Below, piece by piece: positions 37,601 through 49,585 of a stretch of DNA of 64,000 bases (positions are counted from its first letter, which is position 1; each line of letters begins with the position of its first letter). Source of the stretch: Imbricaverruca yamaguchii (taxonomy: Eukaryota; Arthropoda; Thecostraca; Neoverrucidae); the NCBI GenBank assembly GCA_034440575.1, contig JAOTOL010001645.1, forward strand, positions 1,571,501-1,635,500, given 5' to 3'. Under the pieces are notes generated by a model. The model made no database searches. It worked only from the letters and a program-made list of their open reading frames with translations, and was not told where the DNA came from. Made by a program: the position numbers and the translations under genes.

Positions 37601-40600
37601 TGCTACCAATTATCCCCTTTAAAATTTGATGGTATTTTCGAGGACTATGTTTGCATTCTTCTAGTTTCAGAACTTGGCTCTTAATGAGTTATTTTTTAGT
37701 TATTTGTTAAGTTCGGTGACTCTGTTGCGCTGATCTTTCCAATTATTCCAACTAAACCATGTTTGCATCCTTTTGGCAAATCTAAATAATCGGTCTCGTC
37801 TTTTGGTATATTTTTTTAGCTCAGAATTTACCCATGGTTTGCTTGCCCGGTTGGTTTTGATTATTTTTATGGGCACAGCTTCTTTTGTGACTTTAATAAT
37901 AACATCAGAAAACATTTTTGTGGCTTCATCAACGTCGTTGCCTAAAATATCTTCCCAATCTACATTTTGAAGGAATATAATTATTTTTCCGCTGTCTAGC
38001 TGGTCAAAGTCCCATATTTTCTTGCTATATGTATGCTTAGTCGACTTGGTGACGTTTAAGGTTACAAATATAGGGTAATGATCAATATTTGAGAAAGGAG
38101 GCAAGATACACTTTCAGAAGCCATTTCTTTGTTTGAAGTAATGATTAAGTCCCTAAGATTATGTACTTCGTTCGCGACTATTGTCGGTTCGTCTATATGT
38201 TGGAATAGTTGCAACGTGTTAATTGTTTCCAGAAGATCTAAGTCAAATGGGGTAACTCTTACCTTGGCGTACGACTGTTTCAAGAAAATATTGCCCGAAT
38301 ATCGCCCATGACAAGGGTTATTGACGGGTTCAACATCAGGGCTAAGGACATGCTATCATTCAATTTGTCGATAAATGACTTATATTTGCCTGATGACAGG
38401 TTCGGTGGGAGATATGTGGAGCATATTATGATCGATACATGTTTAATTTTCACCAGACACCATATCCATTCCACATCATCAAGCTCAATGTGGTTCAGTC
38501 TTTTGACTGTGAGTGCAGTGCTTACATAAATTGCAACCCCACCTCCTTGGCGAGTCCTGTGCCTCGTCAGTGGATCGTGGAATATGTATAATCTGTAAAG
38601 ACATGGGTTGACCTGGTTGCTAAGTTTTGTCTCAGTTAATAATAATATATCTACACTACTTTGACCTGTAAATTGTGCGACCTCATCGAGTTTTGCAGGG
38701 GCCGCGATGCTGTTTATGTTTACGTGGCTTATTTTTATTCTTGTACGGTCCACGTAAGGAGGGCCGGGGTTAGTCTCAATACCAGATATAATGAGGAGTA
38801 TCCTGATAACAGGTGTTTGATTCCAAATTTCAATGAGTACATTTTTCTTAGCACCGGTGCCACGAGTCCCCATCTTATATTCGGGGTGTCCGTTTATGTG
38901 AGTTGGTGCCACGCGCCGCGACCGATGTGAATTTAGAGTGGGTTCATTCAAGAGTTTTTTAATGTTACGTGACAACGGGGCACAGCGAAACGAACTGGTG
39001 GAGACAGGTGCAGGCACAGTAATGAGACAGTTGCGCATATTCCGTGAACAGCGGTGGTGGGCAGCGCACTTTCTACATTTCCCCCCCCCCCCTTAATATA
39101 CGAGGGTTGGCGTAGCTCGTGAACATAACCGTTACAAGTCATTACACACAATGAAGCAAAGTATCGAAATATTTTCAGAAGCAAGATATATACGATGACT
39201 CGCACTATGCATATCGCTAACAACGCACACACAGCTTCATGGTCGTATTATGCAACTGGTTATGCCCAGATGCGAGAACATACCTCCGACAGCTACTAAC
39301 ATACCTCCGACAGTTACTCACCGCGGGATTACTAACATAAGGATGCGGTGCTCGGCTCTGGGCGTGCCACTTGCACCGCTTCAAACTGCGTTGCACTCGG
39401 GCGCGCCGATACTGCGCCGCAGCGCATCCAGTGTTCCCAGTGTCGGCTCAGATCGCCGGCAGGCGTATGTGCACGGTGGTCGCCGGAGGGCGCTGCATGA
39501 CCGATGTAGTCGATGCGCCCCTAAACTCAATAACCAACCAACGGTGGTCGCCGGCAACGTCTAGATCTCACAGACCGGTGTCCAGTGAACTAGCCTCCGC
39601 CCATGCTTCGTACCACCCGCAGTTACACTCTCACCGACGCTGGGTAGCTCCGCCTCTGCCGCTCCTGCCCCTCCTGGTCTGGAATTCGGCGCCGCTGGCG
39701 GGATCGCGGTCAGCAGAGGCAGACTCGGTTGAAATCGTCTGGGTAGGGACGCGATCAGCAGCGGCGGACTCAGTCGGACGTGTCGTCGTACGATCGACTC
39801 TCACCCCATCTGGGCAGGGGAGGTCTGATAGGCATCGGACGACCCTTGTCGACCCGTTCTCTCTCTCGTATTTTCATTTTCCCATTGTCCGTCCAAGCTG
39901 CTACGACTACCCCTCGCTTTTTCAGCTGGCGTTCGTGGTACATTGTTTCGGCATTCTTTTTAGTTAGGTTTTCAGAAATGTAAATATCACAGGCTCTATC
40001 GGATCGCATCTGTTCCCTTGCCTGAAGAACTTCCTGGCGTTTTTTATACGAATTCAGTCGGACTAATATTTTGCGCGTTTTCCCTTCTCGGGGACGTCCA
40101 ACCCGATGGCTAGCATAAATGTCGTTTCTCGTCAAGGTGACACCAGCTCCCCTAGCCACCTCAATAACTAGGTGTCCTGTGTCCTCTCCGGAACTTTCGG
40201 GGACGCCAGCAATATCCAGTCAGTTGCGCCTCGAGTACTGCTCGAGTTGGTTCAGCTCGTCACTCACCTCGGATAGCTCAGCCTTCAGTTCCTCTATCAT
40301 GTTGCCCTTGTTCGCGACAGCTTCCGCCACCGCTTGCTTGACTGCATCTCTGATGATTGGAGCCATAACTGTTTCGCGTAACATCGAGATGAATTCTGGA
40401 TCTTTTAAAGCACTCGAAGATGGCCTTTTTCACCTGTTCTGCCATGTCCGTGCGCCACCCACCACCGCTCACTGCTGGTATATACTCGGCACTATCCCGT
40501 CTGTCGGAGGGGTTAGGTACTCAGCTGGTGGCGACCGAGCGGCGGCGGCAGGCGGTGGAGCGACCTACCCCGGTCGGCGGTCAGGTCAAGACTGGCAAGA

Positions 40601-43600
40601 TTCCCGGATGCAGTCGGTTCAGAGCAAGCCATTTTTTCGGCGAGTTGCGTAGCAAAACAAAATAAGAGTATATGTTTGATCCGCGTGACCAACTCTTCCA
40701 CTCAGGGATGAAATCAAGAAAACAGTGAGTTCGCTATTTTGTATATTGGTGTACACGGTGGCCAATTACAGTGACGTCACAAGCCATTAAACTGAGAATT
40801 AAGCGAATTGTCATGTCGGTACTGGCATGTTTCAATGAGCTACCCACCTGGAATTGTCATGTCGGTACTGGCATGTTTCAATGAGCTACCCACCTGCGAT
40901 GCAATGGTGACGTGAGACAGCTGAGCTCCAGGAAGCCGAGGAGGGTCCAGTTCACTCCCTAAAAGCCACGGCAGGTAACATATCCGCCCAGCATATTGCA
41001 TGGAATGTTTCATATGCGCATTCGTTGACATGCAACTTATACCCTTTGTCGCCATCTTGAACGCTGTAGCACAATGGTGAATTGTAGCTACCGTGGATTG
41101 AGTCCAGGTCAAAATGTTTAACCATGGTTGAATCGGGAGCCACTAAAAATTTCCCCGATTGACCAGCCACAAAACTTTGCGCAAAACCTAAGTCCTTCAG
41201 GGTATGTATATACAGGGTTACTCCACGTTGCTCCGAGCAGAAATTACGCATGGTCGTGCCGGCTCCCTTGGTCTTTGATAGCATAATGCAACCGCGATGA
41301 CTCATATGTGTGCTGGATTCCCAGTAGACTTCGCTGTTGGTAGTTTGGGGGCAAACGTGAGCAGAGCTTTTTTGTTGTATTAAGTCACCAAAGCATGTTT
41401 GCAGAAGGTATCCTTTTGAATCGTATTCCCATGCCAACGCTGTCACCTCCCTACGGCATGTTCGGAGTCTCATATCTGTAAGGTTTTGATAAATTTCTGC
41501 TTGTTCTGAAAGCTGTCCTATTTTGTTCTTGTTCATGCGACATCGCATTAAATCTTGTGAAGACCGTGCATACGCACGGATATAATGCTTCATGTCGTCT
41601 TTGCATTTATCTGCATCTGCTTTGCATTTCTTCTTGTGCTCATCAGATAGATCGACCACAATCTGGTATTTTCTGCCGCAGACCTGAAGCTGTTTTTTAT
41701 ATCCGTAGAGGAGAGTGAATGCTGTTGCGTTCGAGCAGTTCTGTGATAATTTTCGTGATACATTGTTCCATTGCATGGCAATCTTGAGCTCACTACTGCA
41801 CTTGATTGCTTCCATACGTGCTCTTCTAGCATCAGATATATATCGTTGCAGCTTCTGAGCACATTTATCCTGTGACACAGTGTTCAATGTCAGCGAAGCA
41901 TTAATGTTTCCGTTGTCTTTTTGTACTCTGTTGATGTCGTGTTGTATCTGCTGAAGCTGTTTGAGACATGTCTGACCCATGGCTTCTGTCGACTCTTGAC
42001 GTATGCTGCAGCGGTCTAGAGCAACTTGCTTTGCTGTCAGATTTGCCACGCATGCAGATTTATGTGTCACTAGCTCTATATGCTCATCTTGTAAGACGTT
42101 CAACAGGTGGCTGTATTTTTCACTTATTTTTATCATCGCCTTGAGGTTCCCTTCCTTTGCATCCTCACAATGTCCTTGATGAATTCGCGAGAGATTAAGT
42201 TGTTTCAAGCACATTGATAAACCGTCTTGTAGCGTCTGCTTGTGAGTTTCGACTGCGGCAAGATTGTTTGGATGCGAATAGCTTTGTTCTTGACACTCTC
42301 TAAGAAGGTATTGACATTTTTGTGTCGCACTTACTGTCGGCTCTCCTGAGCATTGTCGTACAGCCGCCTTACTTATAGCCAATTCTCCATTGCAATGATC
42401 AAGTTCGTACTCTTTTCTATTTAATGCTGATTGCAACCTTAAAAGTTTTTGGTTCAACTCCACTATTCGCTTTCCACACCATTTTCTGTAATCAAGTAAT
42501 TCGGCTGCCGTATCGTCAAACTTTTCTGTTTTCCTCTTTTCTTCCAAGGTTTGGTGAACTTGGTCAAATAGTTTAGTTCTTAAATATCTGTTTGCTTTTA
42601 TTTCACCTCGCAATTTAGAATATGTTTCTTTAAGCTCCTTGTGAAGGTTGTTGATGTGCCCTGTATAGTTGTGGTGGCTTATTATTGCTGTGGCCTTTTC
42701 TTGTTTCACTTCGGCGTATTTTTCATACATGTCATGTAGCTCTCTTGTAAGCAGCTCGTTTTGTACTTTCAAGTGATCGGTTATATTTTGCATGGTCTGG
42801 GATTCAGTTCGGCACTGGCGTAATTCTATTGTCATTTGTCGAGTTCTTCTTGCATTCTCGTTTGCATATGCCATTGTTGTGTTCAGTTGGTATTTAGATG
42901 CTGTTAAGCGACTGGCACATTTATAATATTTGGTTTCCCACTGTTTGTCATCCTGTGTTTTATTATTCTGACACTGCTTGTGTTGGATTTCATGCTCATT
43001 TAGCTCCTGGACTTTTATGGCACAGCGTTGCAATTCGTTTTCCTGATGATGTCTCTTTTCTTGACATTGTGCGTAACGCTTGTTCAATGTGTTTACCTCA
43101 TCTTGCACTTGCGAAACCTTAATTCGTAGTGTCGGAACGGTTTCCGCGGTTTTTTCCAAGACCGACAATTGGTTTCGGCATATGTTTAGCTGTTTTCCGT
43201 GCTCAATACTTTGTTCCAAATCGGAAGTACTATCGAAGCATTCTAATAATTCTTTTTGACAACTTGTGACTTGTATTTCACATGATGCTAGTCTTGAATG
43301 AGCGTTGGAAGCATTTTTCTGCTCATTAAGTTGTGCCGCCATGCTTTTTTGTAATTGTCCTGTCAGTTTATCCAGCTTTCGATCATTTTCCATATCGCAT
43401 TTCTTCTGCAACTCCTCAATGGTTTTATGAAACGTATGCCTTTCCTGTTGTAGTTCATTGACACTGTTTTCAAGCAGTTTCAATTGTTCTTTTTTTGAAG
43501 TGCTATCTGCCAACGCTGTCTGCTTTGCTGCAATCGCAACATTCAGTTTGTTCGCGCACTGAAGCCTTTCCGACGAGCAGTTGTGCATCTGGTTTTCAAG

Positions 43601-46600
43601 ATTATGCAGGCGAACTGAGCCGTTGAATGTGTTGTCCTGCCCTGTGAGCAACCTGAGCAGCTTTTTCTGCACCCTTTCCCCAACACGAACGATTGTTGTT
43701 CGTTGGTCAACTATTGTAAGTTCACCAGGTCCGCCTGTTGTCATTGCCACGCAACAGTGCTTCTCAAAGGATGTAAGGTTTAGTTCTTTCTTGCATTTAT
43801 GCACTAGTTGGTTTAAAGATGCCCGCACTTCGTCATGACCAGGGTAGCTGCCATTCATGCTTGAACTTGTGTGATTTTTTAGAGATAAATTGGCGATACA
43901 TTTGGCGTCAAACGTTTCAAGTATTGTTGCGAGAATGAAAACGTTCCGAACCGAAAACAGAGCGGTATTAAGCATGACTGTATTACAATTTAATACCCCT
44001 TTTGCACACAATAGCAAGTGAAACTTCACAATTTGAACCGTGCTTAGAGAAACAAGAATGGATATTACAGCTGGTTTGCCAGAACTACTGCGGCTATTTC
44101 TCAAACACATTCTTTCACACACCTGGTTTTTGAATCAAGGTATTTCCGCTATGGGGATCATTGCTGTAGTGTAGTGTGGTGCTGAAATCATGCCAGGGTG
44201 TGCAGTTTTATTTAATGCTAGGATAATTTACCTCGAAAACTGCATTTTGTCATGCACGATTTATTCTATCTGGATGAATGCACCCTATTCGATTCATTGT
44301 TGGCATGAATGCCTTTGTACCAGCTTTTTATCTGGATTATCGAACCTCCTCCTTTGCCTTTCCCTCCTATCTTGGCAGGTGATGTTCGTCCGGTAGCAGT
44401 ACCATTGCTTACTGGGAAAAGGGTTTCGAGGCTGAAACTGGCATGCCAATGTCGTAGTTTTCCACCCATCAGTATGAGAGTGATAGCTTTACATAACTTT
44501 GGAATTTAGAAGACTTTTGGTCAAGTTATTCACTGGTAAGGGTGAAATACGAGGCGAATATGCAGCAATGTATGGACATCGAGCTCCAACATGAATGACA
44601 CAGCCCAAGCCAACCACATCCGACTCTGCTCAATCCGACCCGACCCTTCCCAATCCGTTTTGAAAGTTGTTTTGTGTGCATCGCTTCAAAGTCTAATTTG
44701 CTCACCCAGAAACGTCTGTCCTTTTAATTTTGTTGTGTAACAACTTTTGCTTCATGGATCACCTGAAGTGCTCATATGTTTGTTCCAAGACAGTTCTAGG
44801 TAAGTTCTAGCCGCTTCGCATGGCTCGACATGATCCCGATGTTTGTGACCCGGAATGTGTATCAGCAAGCCGTCACGAGCTGGAAATTGCGGTCCGCCCA
44901 TGGCTTTGGCCGATGACGTTACCGGTACCGGGTGCGATTCTGTGCTAACATTACTGGAACCAGGGACAACGTCAGGGTAATATAAAGGCAAAGGGTAGAC
45001 GAAGCCAATGTGAGCTGTACGTGGGTCGGCGTCGGGCAGCTTTCAATAAAATAATGGACAAATTGGTCTCGCGGGGATGACTGCACGTGCAGCCCACATA
45101 TCCAGGGCATTGGTGCTCCGCTGCGCAGTCCTCTCCCCTTCGCTTGTCGAACGGCGCCGGAGTCTCCTGTATGCCAGTATAGAGGGGTGTTGTGGTCGCC
45201 GTACGAGCGAGGACAAGATGTGGACTATTATTGGGATGTACACACATGGGGAATTTTGCCGAAGTCGGCAGAGACCGGTGGTGGTGTGCCGGGACCAGTA
45301 TTTACGACGAAACGTCGGGCACCGCTTTCAGTAACCTGGCGGGGAAGGTGGTACCATGACGTCCTCCCTTGGAACAATTAATGTTAGTACTGCAGACGAA
45401 AGATTATGATAGAAGGTGGTAGCATGACAATTTAAACATCTGATCTGATTGTGAGTTGAGAATGCAGGGCATAAGACACTGTAGCGGATACATTATCAAG
45501 TTCGATAAAAAGTGCAGAGAGTCGGCTCGGCACCGTTCGGGTCTCTCATGCCAACTTTGTGTTGTATTTTTGATGATTGGTGCTGATCTATCGATCTCGC
45601 AATAAACACCAGAAACTGCTGGATGAGTATCGCTGCCGATTTGCATGGATGTCCGTGTTCTTGTTGATATCCTCCTCGTCACCTACCCCAACCTTTTGCA
45701 TTTCAAGATAGACATTTTCCTGTGTGTGCCGTTTTCCATGCTTTCAACTTGACCCGCTAGAGGTCTTACCGTATTATGCATATTTTATTTTACTTACCAT
45801 ATTCTTACCTTGTACCTTATTATTACCTTATATTATTTACCTTAAAGTGTAGTTAACTCGTTTCATTATGCATTGCTTGGGCTTTGGGAACCGTCATTCT
45901 TTTAGTTAGAGCGTGAAATTTTGAGCACCATGCATTGATATTGGCTTCGGTTCTCTGGTTTTGATGAATGTTTTTGGCGGCCTTCAGCGACTCAACATGT
46001 ATCCATCAGGAGCTCGCGCCACCCACGCGGAGCATATTTGCTGTCCCACGCTAGTTCAATGTCTTCGTCAATGCGCAACCTGCCTTCCGATACCGCAACT
46101 AGTCCGAGTGCTGGCAGTTGTTCGTTTCGTGCACCGCTCACTGCTCGTGCACGCTGCTCTCGGGAGTTCCCCTAGCACAGCCTCCAAGGCCGTGGGCAAC
46201 CGTGTCGGACGTCATTATCACACACAGCACGACGACACAGATCAGCTGCCACCATCGACACGGTCACTGGTGTCACTGGTATCACAGTGAGCCGTCACTA
46301 GTGAGCGGGTCGGCTTAGGTCGCTGTACCATCCAGCGTCTCGCGCCACCGTCATCCAGGTCGGCCGCCTGATGGTCGGTCGATCGGCTGTCACTGCTGCG
46401 GCGCCGCGCTTCTTCGCTGGGCTTGCGGAGAAACTCGAGTCCGATCTGACTTGAGATCCAGCCGCCACCGCCTGTTCGGCGACTTCACATCCTGCCGAGA
46501 GCGCTATATCCACGCTTCATAATATTGTGGCTTGGCAGTGTAGACTGACGCGCGGTGGTAGCGGTTCGTGGGGACAGGGCGCCTGAGAGCGATGCACTCG

Positions 46601-49553
46601 CCCCGCTATGTGACATCAGTACTAGAGCTGGAACAACAGACCAGCATTGAACGCCATTCCATTCGGCGGAGGCACTGCACTGAGGGTGACCGGTGTCCGC
46701 CTTCGCTCGTGTGTGCCCTTCTGTGGGAATGGGCGCTGCATGACCACTCCAGCAGATGCGCCCCTAAACCCCAATAAAAAGCAAACAACCCCTTCTGTGG
46801 GGTGACAGACGAGGAGACGACGCGCTGCCTTCTTGCGCCTGTCGACTTCTTGCGCTGTTGACTTCTTGCAACGTCAAGTGTGCATTGGTTTCTTTTGGCA
46901 TTAGTTCGTTCTCTGGTTAGGTGTTCGCTTTTGCGACTAGTTGTCTGACTTGGCCATAGCCTCTCCAACATCGTACTTTGGGCGCAAGATCGCACAGTAA
47001 ACAGCGCGCCCTAACGCTACAAACCACCACCGCCATCTCTTACTTTGGTCGCTCGCGGGTGAAGAATAGCGACAGGTAGAAGTCGAACCCACAGCATTTC
47101 AGTTGGGAGACGAGCACCGTAGACTACCCGCCCGCCTCCAGGCATCAGTGAGTGAGTTAGTGAGTGAGTGACCACATGAGTGTCTGAAAGCGTGCAGGGT
47201 CAGTGGCCGGTGTATGCCACCGGAATGGTCCGTGTGACGGCTGCCGTGGGGTTGTTACAGCGTCGTCGTCCCACGCCGCCGCCTCCGCCTCCGGCACCGG
47301 CACCGGCGCCGAGATCGACATGAAGCTCACCGCCTGCTTCAACGACTTCCGCGTGCAGCTGTCGTCGAACAGCCTGTGGCTGGCCGCGCTCGACCTGGCC
47401 AACCTGCAGGTGGGCGCCGAGCTGCGGCGCGGCCGCACTCGCGTCACGGCCGGCCTCAGCCAGCTGTCGCTGGTGGACCTCACGCCCCGCGTCATACACC
47501 GCCAGGTGAGCTCCACCACCTCGACACCCACGCCGTCGCGTCGTCGGGGAGGTCCCAGTCACGGGGCGAGGCGGCCATGGTGCCCGCGCTCAGTTACGGT
47601 GTCAGATTAGATGTATTTGCGCTGGCCGGCGACTTGAAGCTGCTCTTCCGATTCGTTGTGTTTGTGCGCATGTGCGCTCCTCGCTGTCCTGTCGATGACT
47701 GTACGCCTGGTGAGGCCCTGCATCTTGAGGTCACCGACATGTGTGTCGGCAGAGCTGTGTGACGAGGTCCTGTGCTTCGTGTTCACTTACCTGTGATGTG
47801 TCGGCACAGCTGTATCACGAGGTCCTGTGCTTCGTGTTCACTGACCTATGATTTGTCGGGGCAGATCCTGTCAATGACGTCTGACGAGGTGTTCCACGCT
47901 GAGGTCAGTCTGTACAGCGGATCGGCAGCGGCCAAGCCGTCGGCCGTTGACCTGGAGCTGTCAGCGCAGCTCGGTGGCGTGCGACTCGTCTTCATCAACC
48001 GCTTCGTGCTAGATCTGCTCGTGAGTGCCGGCCGATGGTGTCGTGACGCGTCTCGACATCTCTGCCCGACGGCTTATGTGAGCCGCGTAGTCACTGTTGC
48101 GATGTAGCGGGAAGCCAGGACGTCATGGCGTCATGGCTGTCACAGTACTGGGTATATTCATGTTACCCTACCGAGTTTTCAATGTGTCGAATAGTCGACT
48201 CAAGTTTCCACTTAGATATGCCCCAGATTGTCTAAGCGATAAGTGTAAACCAAAACGTCTTTTGGTACGTGAAAAGTGCAGCCATATGCCATACATGAAG
48301 CAACTTCGCCACTTGACACGAAATGGACGTTGGTTATCTTTCAAGTTAAGTTCTCTCGCTGCTCGATGTGAAGATTGTTGCTTAGGAGAGAAACTATGGT
48401 TGACATCACTTTGATGCCTCTACTCGGTGTAAACGTACCGACACCCACCTGTGCCATTCCATGCTACACACAACTACTCACGTACACATTCACCCCATCA
48501 CGCTTGACAACCATCACGTGCACCTGCATGACCAACTGATGTCCTATGGGCACCTGTTGCAGGCGTTTATGACTCCATTCTCAGCTACTCAGAAGGCACT
48601 GGCAGAGGCATCGCAGAACGCAGCAGAAGTGGCCCAACATGCTATGCAAAACGCTTATGCGCAGGCGTTCAAGGCCAAAATAGACATCGTGATGAAGGTC
48701 AGTTTGTGATGGAGTTGCCGTGGCTCCGTGCTGGCATTCGTATGTTGAACTGCTGAGTAGACCCCTCCCCAGGCACATTACCGACCCACAATAAGAGCAT
48801 GCGTTTGGTAAATATACCATGAATTTGCATATTTTATACCTACCGTACCTACTTGCCAGGAGTACTTCACGTTAATTAGTAATTGGGGATCAATACCGTA
48901 GTTTTGTTTTGTTCGCTAGTTTTAAGCTGCTTGGGCTGGGATGTCTAGCAAAATGTAGCCATAAGTAGCATTCTACGAAAGTTTTAAAATTATCCTAACT
49001 TCATTTGCTTCATGTGCTGATCAATTTATCTTCTCTCCGAATCTCATGGCAACTTCAGAATCGCGCATAAAACTTCCTTGTCTCTTTTTTAATCGCGAGA
49101 CGACCGCATGGTCCGTCGTCCCCTGTCTGGATGACCCCTGTCTGGAAGTGCCTTGAAATGGGCCGTCATTCATATTTAGGTTTAAATTGTCATATTTTCC
49201 CGAAAATCGGCTGTTGGCGTGCGATTTGACACGGCTGAGCCCGTTGCGTTCCGCAGGCGCCCGTAATAGTAATACCGCAGAGCTCGAGATCTACCTGGGC
49301 GCTGGTCACCGACCTGGGAACCATCAGCGTCAGCAACACATTGCGGCTGGGCCCCACCAACGAGCTGGGCACGCCTGCCGTGCTGGACGTGATGAAGCTC
49401 AAGCTGGACGACCTCAAGTTCTCCAGGTGACGTGTGGCGCGGTGTACGTCTGCGTGCGTGTGTTGGCGCGCGCGCGTGTGTGTGTGCGTGTGCGTGTGCA
49501 TATGCATATGCGTGAACGTGTGCGTGTACGTGTGCGTGTACGTGTGCGTGTAC

Positions 49554-49585
<32 letters not shown>

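Larger units (their letters stand above)
35430..40690 (-). mobile_element. Near full-length decayed non-LTR retrotransposon (CR1/L2-like LINE)
   Basis: Reading on the minus strand gives ORF1 remnants (about 40472-39770), then an APE-type endonuclease (39038 to about 38060), a linker, reverse transcriptase pieces (37601 to about 36600) and a C-terminal segment with [17 protein letters not shown] (about 36074-35439). Several frameshifts break ORF2. Two copies of the tiny hairpin element lie inside it (37214-37271 and 39487-39540), so the LINE is older than those insertions. Its ends are approximate because no clear target duplication was found. It lies 3' of, and on the same strand as, the nested coiled-coil gene. 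Confidence 0.85.

Noticed and set aside
43975..44122. Start of the nested ORF at 44122
   Set aside because: The first codon there is GTG. ATGs are at 44110 and 43975, and only the latter gives a signal-peptide-like N-terminus.
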